Below, piece after piece: positions 24,992-34,874 of a stretch of 64,000 nt of DNA. The DNA comes from Streptomyces changanensis (GTDB lineage Bacteria; Actinomycetota; Actinomycetes; Streptomycetales; Streptomycetaceae): assembly GCF_024600715.1 (NCBI RefSeq), contig NZ_CP102332.1, positions 3,596,001 through 3,660,000 on the forward strand, in the 5' to 3' direction. Under the pieces are notes generated by a model. It saw only the letters and a list, made by a program, of their open reading frames with translations. It had not been told where the DNA came from and did no database searches. The position numbers and the translations under genes are program-made. Positions within the stretch are counted from its first letter, which is position 1; each line of letters opens with the position of its first letter.

Positions 24992-25591
24992 TTGTACGAA
25001 GGCGTGGTCCAGGACCTCATCGACGAGCTGGGCAGACTGCCCGGCGTCGGTCCCAAGAGCGCGCAGCGGATCGCCTTCCACATCCTGCAGGCGGAGCCGA
25101 CCGACGTACGGCGGCTGGCGCACGCCCTGCTGGAGGTCAAGGAGAAGGTCCGGTTCTGCGCGGTGTGCGGCAACGTCGCCCAGGAGGAGCGGTGCGGCAT
25201 CTGTCGTGACGCCCGCCGGGACGACGCGGTCATCTGCGTGGTCGAGGAGCCCAAGGACGTCGTCGCGATCGAGCGGACGCGCGAGTTCCGGGGCCGGTAC
25301 CACGTGCTCGGCGGGGCGATCAGCCCGATCGAGGGCGTGGGCCCGGACGACCTGCGGATCAGGGAGCTGCTGGCCCGCCTGGCGGACGGCACGGTCACCG
25401 AGCTGATCCTGGCGACCGACCCCAACCTGGAGGGGGAGGCCACCGCGACGTACCTCGCGCGGATGGTCAAGCCCATGGGCCTGAAGGTCACGCGCCTCGC
25501 CAGCGGACTGCCCGTTGGCGGAGACCTGGAATACGCCGACGAGGTCACGCTCGGTCGCGCGTTCGAAGGGAGAAGACTCCTCGATGTCTGA
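24992..25591 (+). CDS. recR: recombination protein RecR
   Basis: RecR clamps DNA with RecF/RecO to load RecA at gaps. The 199-residue protein has a helix-hairpin-helix ([20 protein letters not shown]), a four-Cys zinc finger starting at Cys56 (CAVCGN...CGIC), and a Toprim domain ([23 protein letters not shown]). The TTG start gives the standard length and is preceded by GGAGAGG. Its stop overlaps the DUF5063 gene by eight bases. Confidence 0.97.
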   Translation: MYEGVVQDLIDELGRLPGVGPKSAQRIAFHILQAEPTDVRRLAHALLEVKEKVRFCAVCGNVAQEERCGICRDARRDDAVICVVEEPKDVVAIERTREFRGRYHVLGGAISPIEGVGPDDLRIRELLARLADGTVTELILATDPNLEGEATATYLARMVKPMGLKVTRLASGLPVGGDLEYADEVTLGRAFEGRRLLDV

Positions 25592-26249
25592 CGCCACGCT
25601 CCACGCCCACTCGCTCGACCCGGACAGCTTCGCCGTCCAGGTCGCCGACTCCATCGAGTCCTTCATCGTGGCCACCACGGAAGTGGCGAAGGGCGACGAG
25701 CCCGACAGCGCCGTCCCCTTCCTGCTGCTGGAGGTCTCGCAGCTGCTCCTCGCCGGCGGCCGGCTGGGCGCGCACGAGGACATCGTCCCCGACGAGCCGT
25801 ACGAACCGGACACGGGTCCGGACGTGGACGTGGACGAGCTGCGCCTGCGCTTCGCCGAGCTGTTGGACCCGGTGGACGTCTTCTCGGAGGTCTTCGACCC
25901 GTACGAGCCGCGCAAGGCGCCGGTCCCGTGCCGGATCTCGGACAACCTCGCCGACATCATCACCGACCTGCGCCACGGCCTGGCCCACTACCGGGCGGGC
26001 CGCACCTCCGAGGCGCTGTGGTGGTGGCAGTTCTCGTACTTCTCCAACTGGGGCCCCACCGCCTCCGCCACCCTCCGCGCCCTGCAGTCCCTCGTCTCGC
26101 ACGTCCGCCTCGACCAGCCCCTGGAAGCCCTGGACGGCCTCGACACGGACGAGGACCTGCCCGACGACGACCTCGCCGAGGAGGCCGGCCGCGTCATGGT
26201 GCAGGAGATCGCCGGACCCCTGGGCCTGCACTCCCCCTCCCGAAAGTAG
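25584..26249 (+). CDS. DUF5063 family protein
   Basis: A 221-residue acidic cytosolic protein ([21 protein letters not shown]). The segments [20 protein letters not shown] and [22 protein letters not shown] are the conserved core of DUF5063, of unknown function. Its start codon lies inside the recR reading frame, so the two genes are co-translated. The tight link to recR in actinobacteria is the only hint of role. Confidence 0.88.
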   Translation: MSDATLHAHSLDPDSFAVQVADSIESFIVATTEVAKGDEPDSAVPFLLLEVSQLLLAGGRLGAHEDIVPDEPYEPDTGPDVDVDELRLRFAELLDPVDVFSEVFDPYEPRKAPVPCRISDNLADIITDLRHGLAHYRAGRTSEALWWWQFSYFSNWGPTASATLRALQSLVSHVRLDQPLEALDGLDTDEDLPDDDLAEEAGRVMVQEIAGPLGLHSPSRK

Positions 26250-26728
26250 CCCCCGACGCCCCCGGACCCGGCCGCGCGGCTCGTCCACGCGCCGGGTCCG
26301 CGTCGTCCGCCGGGTCGCGTCGCCCGCCGGGTCCGCCGGGGTCCGTCGGGGTCCGTCGGGTCCACGTCGTCCGCGCGGGCGCCCCGCCGCGGCCCGTCCC
26401 GGACCGCCGCTCCCACCCCGGCCCTGTACGGCCGGGTGGCCGCTCCGTCTCGCCCCGGCCCCGTACGGCCGGGTCGACCGTGTCCCCTGCGGCTGAACCG
26501 GCCGCCACCGACGTCCACGCGGCGGCCTCCCCGACGTGACCCGCCCCACATTCCGCGTACCGGGCGGGCCGGCGGGCAGGTACCGGCTCGGAGCGACCGG
26601 ACCGCGTCCCCGTCCGATGCGGATGATCACCACCTGAGCGGGACATCTCAGGATGTGGCACCACGGGGGCGTTCTCCGGTCGCTCGTTAGACTGAGCTGA
26701 CCGCAAACGGACTGAGCGAGGAGCGCAC
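26250..26728. other. 480-bp gap with ask promoter
   Basis: The first 150 bp hold repeated CCGCCGGGTC and GGGTCCGTCG words. Near the end, TAGACT at 26688-26693 could be a -10 box for ask, whose GTG follows 36 bp later behind GCGAGGAG. I see no gene. Confidence 0.5.
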
Positions 26729-28000
26729 GTGGGCCTTGTCGTGCAGAAGTACGGAGGCTCCTCCGTTGCCGATGCCGAGGGCATCAAGCGCGTCGCCAAG
26801 CGAATCGTCGATGCCAAGAAGAACGGCCACCAGGTGGTCGTCGTGGTATCCGCGATGGGCGACACGACGGACGAGTTGATCGATCTCGCCGAGCAGGTAT
26901 CCCCGATCCCTGCCGGGCGTGAGTTCGACATGCTGCTGACCGCCGGAGAGCGGATCTCCATGGCGCTGCTGGCCATGGCGATCAAGAACCTGGGCCATGA
27001 GGCCCAGTCGTTCACGGGCAGCCAGGCAGGCGTCATCACCGACTCGGTCCACAACAAAGCGCGCATCATCGATGTCACGCCGGGCCGGATCCGCACCGCA
27101 CTGGACGAGGGCAACATCGCCATCGTCGCGGGCTTCCAGGGCGTTTCCCAGGACAAGAAGGACATCACCACCCTCGGCCGGGGCGGCTCCGACACCACGG
27201 CCGTGGCCCTCGCCGCCGCCCTGGACGCCGAGGTCTGCGAGATCTACACCGACGTCGACGGCGTCTTCACCGCCGACCCGCGGGTCGTGAAGAAGGCCCG
27301 GAAGATCGACTGGATCTCCTTCGAGGACATGCTGGAGCTCGCCAGCTCCGGCTCCAAGGTGCTGCTGCACCGCTGCGTCGAGTACGCACGCCGTTACAAC
27401 ATCCCGATCCACGTCCGCTCGTCCTTCTCGGGGCTCCAGGGCACGTGGGTCAGCAACGAACCGCGAGGGGACCGCAAGGTGGAGCAGGCCATCATCTCCG
27501 GTGTCGCCCACGACACCTCCGAGGCGAAGATCACCGTCGTCGGCGTGCCCGACAAGCCGGGCGAGGCCGCCGCGATCTTCCGTACCATCGCGGACGCCGA
27601 GATCAACATCGACATGGTGGTCCAGAACGTCTCCGCGGCGTCCACCGGTCTGACGGACATCTCCTTCACGCTCCCCAAGACCGAGGGCCGCAAGGCCATC
27701 GACGCCCTGGAGAAGCAGAAGGGCGCCATCGGCTTCGAGTCCCTCCGCTACGACGACCAAATCGGCAAGATCTCCCTGGTCGGCGCAGGCATGAAGACCA
27801 ACCCGGGCGTCACCGCCTCCTTCTTCGAGGCGCTGTCCGACGCCGGCGTGAACATCGAGCTGATCTCCACCTCCGAGATCCGCATCTCGGTCGTCACCCG
27901 CGCCGACGACGTCAACGAGGCGGTCCGTGCCGTCCACACCGCCTTCGGTCTGGACAGCGAGTCCGCCGAGGCCGTCGTCTACGGCGGCACGGGCCGCTGA
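26729..28000 (+). CDS. ask: aspartate kinase
   Basis: Ask phosphorylates aspartate, the first step to lysine, threonine, methionine and diaminopimelate. The 423-residue protein has [20 protein letters not shown] at the start, [19 protein letters not shown] for substrate binding, and a kinase domain to about 245. Two ACT domains follow (about 262-410) for feedback control by lysine and threonine. An in-frame GTG at codon 251 behind a GAGGGG could start a separate regulatory subunit, as known in corynebacteria. The asd gene expected next in the operon is broken. Confidence 0.97.
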   Translation: MGLVVQKYGGSSVADAEGIKRVAKRIVDAKKNGHQVVVVVSAMGDTTDELIDLAEQVSPIPAGREFDMLLTAGERISMALLAMAIKNLGHEAQSFTGSQAGVITDSVHNKARIIDVTPGRIRTALDEGNIAIVAGFQGVSQDKKDITTLGRGGSDTTAVALAAALDAEVCEIYTDVDGVFTADPRVVKKARKIDWISFEDMLELASSGSKVLLHRCVEYARRYNIPIHVRSSFSGLQGTWVSNEPRGDRKVEQAIISGVAHDTSEAKITVVGVPDKPGEAAAIFRTIADAEINIDMVVQNVSAASTGLTDISFTLPKTEGRKAIDALEKQKGAIGFESLRYDDQIGKISLVGAGMKTNPGVTASFFEALSDAGVNIELISTSEIRISVVTRADDVNEAVRAVHTAFGLDSESAEAVVYGGTGR

Positions 28001-28074
28001 CGGCAGGGACCCGGACCGCGCGAACCCTTGCGGCCGGGACGTCGTGACGTCGTGACGTCGCGACGCGCCGGAAG

Positions 28075-29182
28075 CCGGCGCTCGCGGTCGTCGGCGCGAC
28101 CGGAGCGGCCGGCGAGGTGATGCTCCGGATCCTGCCGCAGCGCGCCGACGTCCGGGGCGAGATACGCCTGCTCGCGCTTCCCCCCGCCACCTGCGGGGGG
28201 ACGGCCGGCGGCGGGACGGTCATGGCGGGACGGCCGGACCCATCGGCCGCAGGCCGGCCGTACGGGGGCGGAGGCGGAGGTCCTCGCGCTCGGCGAGGAG
28301 ACGCTCAGGGGCGCCGGCGTCGCCGTGTTCCTGGCCCGGAGGAGGTCGCCGCCCGCTGGGCGCCGATCGCCGCCGCCCGGGGCACCGTCGTCGTCGCCTC
28401 ACCGGCGTTCCGTGCCGACCCCGACGTGCCGCTCGTCGTCCCCGAGGTCGACCCGCACGCCACCCGGCTCCGGCCGCGCCGCATCGTCGCGAGCCCCGAC
28501 TGCACCACGCTCGCGCTGATCGTGGCCGTCGGGGCGCTCCGCGCGGAGTTCGGCCTCGACGAGCCGGTCGTCTCCGCGTACCAGGCGGCGAGCGGCGCCG
28601 ACCAGGCCGGGGTCGACGTGCTGCGCGGGCAGGTCGGCGGCCGTCGCCGGCACCGGGCAGGGCGCCGCACCCGGCGACGTGCGCAGGGCCGTCGGTGACG
28701 ACGCGGGTCCCTTCGCGGCCCCGCTCACCCTCGACGTCGTCCCCTGGTCCGGCACCTGCGAGGAGGACGGCTGGTCCTCGGAGGAGCTGCGCCTACGGGC
28801 CGAGACGCGCCGGATCCTCGCCCCCCGCCCTGCGGTCCGCCGCCACCTGCGTCCACGTCCCCGTCGTCACCGCCCACTCCGTCGCCGTGCACGCGCGGTT
28901 CGAACGGGCGGCACCGTCACGCGCACCCATGAGATCCTCGCCACCTCGCCGGGCGTCGTCCTCCAGGACGACCCCGAGACCGGCGACTTCCCCACCCCCG
29001 CCGACGTCGTCGGCACCGACCCCACGTGGGCGGGCCGGGCGCGCCGGCACCCGGGCGACGAACGGGCCCTGGAGTTCCTCGTGTGCGGCGACAACCTCCG
29101 CAAGGGGGCCGCGCTGAACACCGCGCAGATCGCGGAGGGCATCGCCGCGGAACCGGTCGCCGGACGCGCGGCGCCGGCCTGA
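28075..29182 (+). pseudogene. asd: aspartate-semialdehyde dehydrogenase, frameshifted
   Basis: The sequence recalls Asd throughout but in shifting frames: PALAVVGATGAAGEVMLRI (frame 1), GAEAEVLALGEETLRGAGVA (frame 2, 28262-28340), EEVAARWAPIAAARGTVVVA to VSAYQAASGADQAGVDVL (frame 1), GDVRRAVGDDAGPF to WSSEELRLRAE (frame 2), AATCVHVPVVTAHSVAVHAR (frame 3, about 28820-28910), then EILATSPGVVLQDDPETGDF to the end (frame 2). At least five shifts are needed, no in-frame start remains (TGA at 28045-28047), and NPNCTT has become SPDCTT. It cannot make active enzyme. A functional asd must lie elsewhere. Confidence 0.9.
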
Positions 29183-29470
29183 CCGCGGATACCCGGTGTG
29201 CGCCCGGCCCCGCCTTTGTAGGATCTGTGAACGCCCTGCGCAAAGGTCTTCGGTCCGTACCGCTGGAACTGGGGCGCTGGCATGTCAGACGACGCTTCCT
29301 CCCCCACGCCGGCGGTGGGTGGCGGCAGCGTCCGAACGCGGTCGCCCCATGGCGCGACCGCGTGAACGGGGCTTAGGGGAAGAGCGGATACGCATGAGGG
29401 CGAACGACGCACCGTCGAAAGCGGAGCCGTGCGCGTACAACCCTGACGGGGGTCGACGTGTCCAACTGGC

Positions 29471-30178
29471 GTGGCAGAGGTTCTCGACATCACATCAGCG
29501 GGCCCCCTTCGCGGTGGCGCGGCGGTCTTCCCGCTCGTACGACCGCCTCAGCGGCCCCCGCGGGACCGTCGGCGCGGCGGCGGCATGCCGGTGATCGCGC
29601 CCACGCCCGCCACGCGCCGTGCCGGCGTCCCGTTCCCGCGTGAGGGCGCCGGAGCCGGGACCGACACCGGGGCCGCGATGACCGCGGGCACCACCGTCGA
29701 CCACCTCACCGAGACCTACCGCGCCCACTACCGTTCGCTGCTGGGCCTCGCCGCGCTCCTCCTCGACGACACCGCCTCCTGCGAAGACGTCGTCCAGGAG
29801 GCGTTCATCCGGGTGCACTCCGCGCGGCGCCGGGTCCGCGACCCCGAGAAGACCCTGGCGTATCTGCGCCAGACCGTCGTCAACCTCTCCCGCTCCGCCC
29901 TGCGCCGCCGAATACTCGGGCTGAAGCTGCTCTCCAAGCCGATGCCCGACATGGCGAGCGCGGAGGAGGGCGCGTACGACCAGTTGGAGCGCGACGCGCT
30001 GATCAAGGCGATGCGCGGGCTCCAGCGCCGCCAGCGCGAAGTGCTGGTGCTCCGGTACTTCGCCGACATGACGGAGGCGCAGGTCGCCGAGACCCTGGGC
30101 ATATCGCTCGGGTCGGTGAAGGCGTACGGCTCCCGCGGCATCGCCGCCCTGCGCGTCACCATGGGGGCCACGGCATGA
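29471..30178 (+). CDS. RNA polymerase sigma factor (ECF/SigE-like)
   Basis: Region 2 is LTETYRAHYRSLLGLAALLLDD with EDVVQEAFIRVH. Region 4 is ALIKAMRGLQRRQREVLVLRYFADM followed by AQVAETLGISLGSVKAYGSRGIAAL. From the GTG at 29471 the protein has 235 residues with a 69-residue disordered lead; an ATG at 29678 would give 166 residues, closer to the normal ECF length. The stop overlaps the next gene by four bases (ATGA), and that gene encodes a membrane protein that is the likely regulator of this sigma factor. Confidence 0.9.
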   Translation: MAEVLDITSAGPLRGGAAVFPLVRPPQRPPRDRRRGGGMPVIAPTPATRRAGVPFPREGAGAGTDTGAAMTAGTTVDHLTETYRAHYRSLLGLAALLLDDTASCEDVVQEAFIRVHSARRRVRDPEKTLAYLRQTVVNLSRSALRRRILGLKLLSKPMPDMASAEEGAYDQLERDALIKAMRGLQRRQREVLVLRYFADMTEAQVAETLGISLGSVKAYGSRGIAALRVTMGATA

Positions 30179-31596
30179 GCGACCGCGCGGACAGCCACGA
30201 GCACAACGGGCCGGACGGGCCGTCGGACGACCGGACTGGGAACGGAACTGTGAACAACGGGCACGACGGCGATCTGCACGCCGCCGGACAGGACTCCTCC
30301 GAAACGCACACCCCGGACACCACCACGCCGGACACGAGCGGCCCGGACAACGGCGGCGCGGACACCACCGGCCCGGACACCTCCGACCCGGACGCCAGCG
30401 GCACCGACGGCAGGGGTGCGGACGCCCCGGGCAGGGACACCCCCGCCACGGACGCCCCGGGCACCGCCGGCGCGCTCGGGGCCGGTCCGGACGCCACGGG
30501 CACCGACGGCACGGGGGCGGACGCCAGGGACGGGGACACCCCCGCCACGGACGCCGACGCGGACGGCCTGCTGGTCGACGAGCTCGCGCTGCGGCGCATG
30601 CTCCACACCGCCGTGGGCGACATCCGGCCCTCCGACGACGTGCTGGACCACCTCCGCAGGGCGGTCCCCGCCCGACGCGCACGCAAGCGCCAGGCGATCG
30701 TCGGCGCGGCAGCCGCGGTGATCCTGCTGGGTACCGGCGTCCCCGCCTTCGTCCACGTCGCCGCGTCGGACAGCGCCTCCGATGCCAACCCCGTCAACGC
30801 CGGCCACGGCGAGCAGGTCCAGGGCGGCACCGGGGACGCCATCAAGGGCGCCACCGGCGAGGAGACCACCGGCGGCCCCTCGGGCACGCCCGCGAGCAAG
30901 GCCAAGGGCGGCAAGGACCCGAAGGAGAAGCCGCAGGCGGCCGCCAGCGGCGCGACCGACGGCGCCGACGGCACCGCGGACCCGTCCACGTCCGCCACGG
31001 CGGCCCTCCCGGTCTGCGACCCGGGCCAGCTCGGCGTGGTCTCCGCCGACGCCGGGTCCCCCGGCTCCGACGGCACGGTGTACGGCACCTTCCGCATCTC
31101 CAACGTCTCCAGCACCGACTGCGTCGTCGACGGCGTGGGCACGGTCGGCTTCCGCGCGAACGGGGCCGCCGACCAGAACCGCATCAGCGTCGTCACCCAC
31201 ACGTCCGGTGACGCGGCGGGCGGCCTGCCCGACCCCTCCGCGTCGGTCAGCCACCTGACCCTGAAGCCGTCGGCGGCGTACGACGTGAAGTTCGCCTGGG
31301 TACCGGCCGAGACCTGCCCCACGGACGGCGGGAACACGCCCGACCCCACCCCGTCCCCGACCACGGAGCCCACGCCCGCGACCGGTGGCACCGGGACGGG
31401 CGCGGCGGAGGGCGGCGGCGCGGAGTCGGGCGCCGGCGCGGCCACCGAGCCCCAGCTCGTCTCCGAAGGGGGCACGGCCGACGGCAGCGTGAGCGTCACG
31501 CACACCCCGGACGTGGGCGGCCCCACGGCGGAGGCGACCGTCCCCGACGCCTGCACCGGCACGATCTACCGCACCGGTCTCCTCCCGGCCCAGTAA
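30175..31596 (+). CDS. putative membrane-anchored regulator coupled to the sigma factor
   Basis: This 473-residue protein starts with about 125 residues rich in Asp, Thr, Gly and Pro (repeated xPDTS-type units). A short helical part follows (LALRRMLHTAVGDIRPSDDVLDHLRRAVPARR), then one membrane helix (about 182-203, IVGAAAAVILLGTGVPAFVHVA). The long outer domain includes a beta-rich section with two cysteine pairs (LPVCDPGQLGVVSADAG, STDCVVDGVG). The form resembles membrane anti-sigma proteins, and its start overlaps the sigma stop, but no zinc-binding anti-sigma motif is visible. Confidence 0.75.
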   Translation: MSDRADSHEHNGPDGPSDDRTGNGTVNNGHDGDLHAAGQDSSETHTPDTTTPDTSGPDNGGADTTGPDTSDPDASGTDGRGADAPGRDTPATDAPGTAGALGAGPDATGTDGTGADARDGDTPATDADADGLLVDELALRRMLHTAVGDIRPSDDVLDHLRRAVPARRARKRQAIVGAAAAVILLGTGVPAFVHVAASDSASDANPVNAGHGEQVQGGTGDAIKGATGEETTGGPSGTPASKAKGGKDPKEKPQAAASGATDGADGTADPSTSATAALPVCDPGQLGVVSADAGSPGSDGTVYGTFRISNVSSTDCVVDGVGTVGFRANGAADQNRISVVTHTSGDAAGGLPDPSASVSHLTLKPSAAYDVKFAWVPAETCPTDGGNTPDPTPSPTTEPTPATGGTGTGAAEGGGAESGAGAATEPQLVSEGGTADGSVSVTHTPDVGGPTAEATVPDACTGTIYRTGLLPAQ

Positions 31597-32121
31597 CCCC
31601 CAGGACGGAAACGGGTGGGCCCACACCAGCGGCCCACCCCCGCCCCGGTCGCACCAAGGGCCAAGCCCCAGCCCCCGCCCGCAGCCGTCGGCAACGCCCC
31701 TACACCCCCGGCCGGCCCGAACGCCGTCGCCTGCCCGAGGCCCGACCGCCCCGACGCCCGTCCCAGGCCCTGCCCGAGCGACGCCGGCCCGCGCCGACGC
31801 CCGCCCAGCCCGGAGACGCGACGGCCGCCCCCATGCTCGGGCCGGCTCAACCCCCAGCCGCGCTGACGCCAGCTCAACCCCCCAGCCGCGCTGCCGCCGG
31901 CTCAACGCCCATCCACGTCCCGGCCGCCCCGACCACCATCCGCGTCCCGGCCGGCTCCATGCCTCGAGCCCCGGCCGACCCGACGCCCATCCACGCCCCG
32001 GTCAGCGCAACGCCTGCCAGCCCCCGGCCGGCCCCACGCCCGCCCAGCCCGGGCGACCCAGCGCCCGCCCAGCCCAGGTGACCCAACGCCCGCCGAAGCT
32101 CGGGCTCGGGCCCGGGCGGGA
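31597..32121. repeat. 525-bp gap with degenerate C-rich repeats
   Basis: From about 31845 to 32090 units such as CCAGCTCAACCCCCCAGCCGCGCTG and CGACGCCCATCCACGTCCCGGCCG recur with changes. The gap separates two convergent genes. I see no protein family and no clean terminator. Confidence 0.6.
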
Positions 32122-32889
32122 TCAGCCGATGCCCTGGCTCTCCGGTTCCAGGCCCAGCGCGCGGTCCCGTTCCGCCTCCGCCTCGCGGCGGACGAGGCGG
32201 AACCACATGAACAGCACGAACCCCGCGAACACGAACCACTCACCCGTGTAGCCGAGATTCTGGAACGCCTTGATGTCCAGCCCCGTGCCCGTGGCCGCCG
32301 CCGCGGGCACCGGGGTGAGCCCGGACGGGGAGCGTGCGAGGGTCACCCACGCGTCGTACACCTCGTCCGGCACCAGGTTGACGAGGGACGCCGCGCTGAT
32401 GATGCCGAGCTGGCCCTCCGGAAGCCCGCCCGCCGCGTGGACGCCCTTCGAGCCGGGGCTCTCCGACGCCTGGAGCGCCCCCGTCACGGTGACCTCGCCG
32501 ACGGGCGGCGCCGGGGCGGCGGCACCCTTCGGCAGCCAGCCCCGCACCACCGGCAGGGCCTTGTCCTCGGAGGTGTGCAGCAACGTCAGCACGTAGGAAC
32601 CGGTCCTGCCGTCCAGCTCGCGCCCCGGCACGAGGAACTGCTTCCCGTACCGGCCGCTGACCACGGCCTGACGTCCCGACGTCTCCTTGTCCACCGGCAG
32701 CAACTCCGCCAGCGGCGCCGGCGCCTCGGCCGCCTGGACGGCCGGGCGCTTCTCGGCCTCCTGGTGCGAGTCGACGCGGTCCTCGAACCTGCCCAGCTGC
32801 CAGATCCCCATGAACAGGCAGAACGGGATCGCCAGCAGCACGAAGACGTTGATCCCCCACCAGCGGGGGGTCGTCAGGAACCGGTACAC
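32122..32889 (-). CDS. SURF1-family cytochrome oxidase assembly protein
   Basis: A 255-residue membrane protein with two membrane helices, one near residues 11-30 (WWGINVFVLLAIPFCLFMGIW) and one near 212-232, flanking an extracytoplasmic domain. WQLGRFEDRV after the first helix and PVVRGWLPKG in the domain are SURF1 signatures. SURF1 helps insert heme a into the aa3-type cytochrome oxidase. The GTG start lies 22 bp after the S9 peptidase stop, so the two may be cotranscribed. Confidence 0.92.
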   Translation of the reverse strand: MYRFLTTPRWWGINVFVLLAIPFCLFMGIWQLGRFEDRVDSHQEAEKRPAVQAAEAPAPLAELLPVDKETSGRQAVVSGRYGKQFLVPGRELDGRTGSYVLTLLHTSEDKALPVVRGWLPKGAAAPAPPVGEVTVTGALQASESPGSKGVHAAGGLPEGQLGIISAASLVNLVPDEVYDAWVTLARSPSGLTPVPAAAATGTGLDIKAFQNLGYTGEWFVFAGFVLFMWFRLVRREAEAERDRALGLEPESQGIG

Positions 32890-32911
32890 CCCTCCACGGT
32901 ACGGAACGACC

Positions 32912-34795
32912 TCACCCCCCGTCCGGCCGGGTCCCGCTCACGGTGGCCAGGTGCCGGGCCGCGAACTCGATCTCCTGGCGCAGTTGCTTGATCCGTTCCT
33001 CCACCACCAGCGAGCCGTGCCCCGCCTCGTACCGGTACACCTCGTGGACCGCGCCGCGGGCCGCGAGCCGGTCCACGTAGTTCTCCACCTGCCGGATCGG
33101 GCAGCGCGGGTCGTTGACGCCCGCCGCGATGTACACGGGCGCCCGCACCGCGTCCACGTAACTCAGCGGGTTCGACGCCGCCCACCGCTCGGGCACCTCC
33201 TCCGGGGAGCCGCCGAAGAGCGTCCGGTCGAGCGGCCGCAGCGCCTCCATCTGGTCGTGGTACGCCGTGACGTAGTCGGCGACCGGCACGTCGGCGATGC
33301 CCACCGCCCACGCGTCGGGCTGTGTGCCCAGACCCAGCAGGGTCAGGTAGCCGCCCCACGAACCACCGGCCAGCACCAGCCGCTCCGGGTCGGCGAGACC
33401 CGACGAGACGGCCCACTCCCGGACGGCCGCGATGTCCTCCAGCTCGATGAGCCCGACCCGGTGCCGGAGCGCGTCCGTCCACTCCCGGCCGTATCCGGTG
33501 GAGCCGCGGTAGTTGACCCGGACCACCGCGTACCCGTGGTCCACCCACGCGGCGGGGCCGGCGGCGAACGCGTCGCTGTAGTGCCAGGTGGGGCCGCCGT
33601 GGATGTCGAACACCGTCGGCAGCGGGCCGGCCACCCCCGCCGGCCGATGGACCAGCGCGTGGACGCGGCCACCGGGGCCCTCCACCCACACGTCCTCCAC
33701 GGCGACGGACCCGGGCGCCCGCATCCCGGGCGGGTCCAGCACGACCGCACCCGACGTCGACCTCACCTCCGGCGGCGTCGCGGCCGACGACCACAGGTAC
33801 TCGACCTCGCCGTCCGGGCGGGCCGTCGCGTCCGACACGGAACCGGTCGGAGTGTCGACCCGCGACAGCCGGCGCGTCGCCAGGTCGTACCGCCACAGGT
33901 CGCTGCGCGCCTCGAAGCTGTGGACGACCAGCAGCCCCGACCCGTCCGGGTACCACTCGGCACTCACGTCGCCCGGCAGGTCCAGGTCGAGGTCCGTCTC
34001 CACCCCGGACGCCACGTCCCAGACCATCGGCTCCCACCGGCCGCGCCGCTGGTGCCCCACGAGCAGCCGGGTGTCCCCGTCGACCGGTGCGAAGCCGAGC
34101 ACCGCCAGGCCCAGCGGCTGCGTACCGCCCTTGGTGTCGTCGAGCTCCGCCACCTGCGTCACGGGCGGGGCGCCCGAGGCGCCGGCGGCGTCGGCGAGCC
34201 GTACCACGCGCAGCGCCGCGTGCGTCGCGTCGCCGTGCTCTGTGTGCTCGATGGCGACCAGCGTCCCGTCGTGCGACAGGTCGCCGACGCCGGCGGACTC
34301 GCGGTGCCGGTAGATCTCCACGGGCTCCTGCCCGGGGCGGACCACGTGGAGGGTGGTGCCCTCCTCCTCCGTGGACCGGCCGACGACCGTGGTCCCGTCC
34401 CGCCCGACGGCCAGGCCCGCCGGATACGACGGCGCCAGCCCGGGCACGGCCGGTTCGTCCGCCCCGCCGGCGAACGGCTGCCGCATCCACACCCCGAACT
34501 CGTCGCCGTCGGTGTCGGCGAACCACCAGATCCACTCGCCGTCCGGGGAGAGGACGCCGTCCGTCGTGCCGTTCGCCCGGTCCGTCACCTGCCGCTGTCC
34601 GCCGGTCTCCCGGTCCCAGGCGTACAGCTCGTACGTCCCGGTCGCGTTCGACACGAAGAGCGCCCGGTGCGGCGCGTCGAACGCCCACTCCGGCAGGGAG
34701 AGCCGCGGCGCGCGGAACCGCTTCTCCCAGTCCGGCACGTCGGGCCCGCCGGCGGGCGGGGTCTGCTTCGTCGGTACGTCGCTCGGCTCAGTCAT
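32912..34795 (-). CDS. prolyl oligopeptidase-family (S9) serine peptidase
   Basis: The 627-residue cytosolic enzyme has an N-terminal beta-propeller (about 45-375, with repeats such as GVLSPDGEWIWWFAD) and a C-terminal alpha/beta hydrolase domain. The nucleophile is in LAGGSWGGYLTLLG, the acid in AAGVNDPRCPIRQV and the histidine in YEAGHGSLVVEER. It would cleave short peptides, often acyl-aminoacyl peptides. The ATG at 34795 is chosen although the frame is open 30 bp upstream. Confidence 0.93.
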   Translation of the reverse strand: MTEPSDVPTKQTPPAGGPDVPDWEKRFRAPRLSLPEWAFDAPHRALFVSNATGTYELYAWDRETGGQRQVTDRANGTTDGVLSPDGEWIWWFADTDGDEFGVWMRQPFAGGADEPAVPGLAPSYPAGLAVGRDGTTVVGRSTEEEGTTLHVVRPGQEPVEIYRHRESAGVGDLSHDGTLVAIEHTEHGDATHAALRVVRLADAAGASGAPPVTQVAELDDTKGGTQPLGLAVLGFAPVDGDTRLLVGHQRRGRWEPMVWDVASGVETDLDLDLPGDVSAEWYPDGSGLLVVHSFEARSDLWRYDLATRRLSRVDTPTGSVSDATARPDGEVEYLWSSAATPPEVRSTSGAVVLDPPGMRAPGSVAVEDVWVEGPGGRVHALVHRPAGVAGPLPTVFDIHGGPTWHYSDAFAAGPAAWVDHGYAVVRVNYRGSTGYGREWTDALRHRVGLIELEDIAAVREWAVSSGLADPERLVLAGGSWGGYLTLLGLGTQPDAWAVGIADVPVADYVTAYHDQMEALRPLDRTLFGGSPEEVPERWAASNPLSYVDAVRAPVYIAAGVNDPRCPIRQVENYVDRLAARGAVHEVYRYEAGHGSLVVEERIKQLRQEIEFAARHLATVSGTRPDGG

Positions 34796-34874
34796 GCCGT
34801 CCATCATGGACCGTCCGGCCGACATCCCGCCGGGCCTGTGGACAACCTGTCCACAGGGCCGCCACCAGCGCGGT

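Noticed and set aside
29395..29594. ATG-started frame before the sigma gene (MRANDAPSKAEPCAYNPDGG)
   Set aside because: Possible leader ORF, but codon third positions are mixed, and it overlaps the possible sigma N-terminus in another frame. Not supported enough to call.
29471..31596. Anti-sigma with zinc (ZAS) motif
   Set aside because: No HxxxCxxC in the cytosolic part; the role as a regulator is only inferred from coupling.
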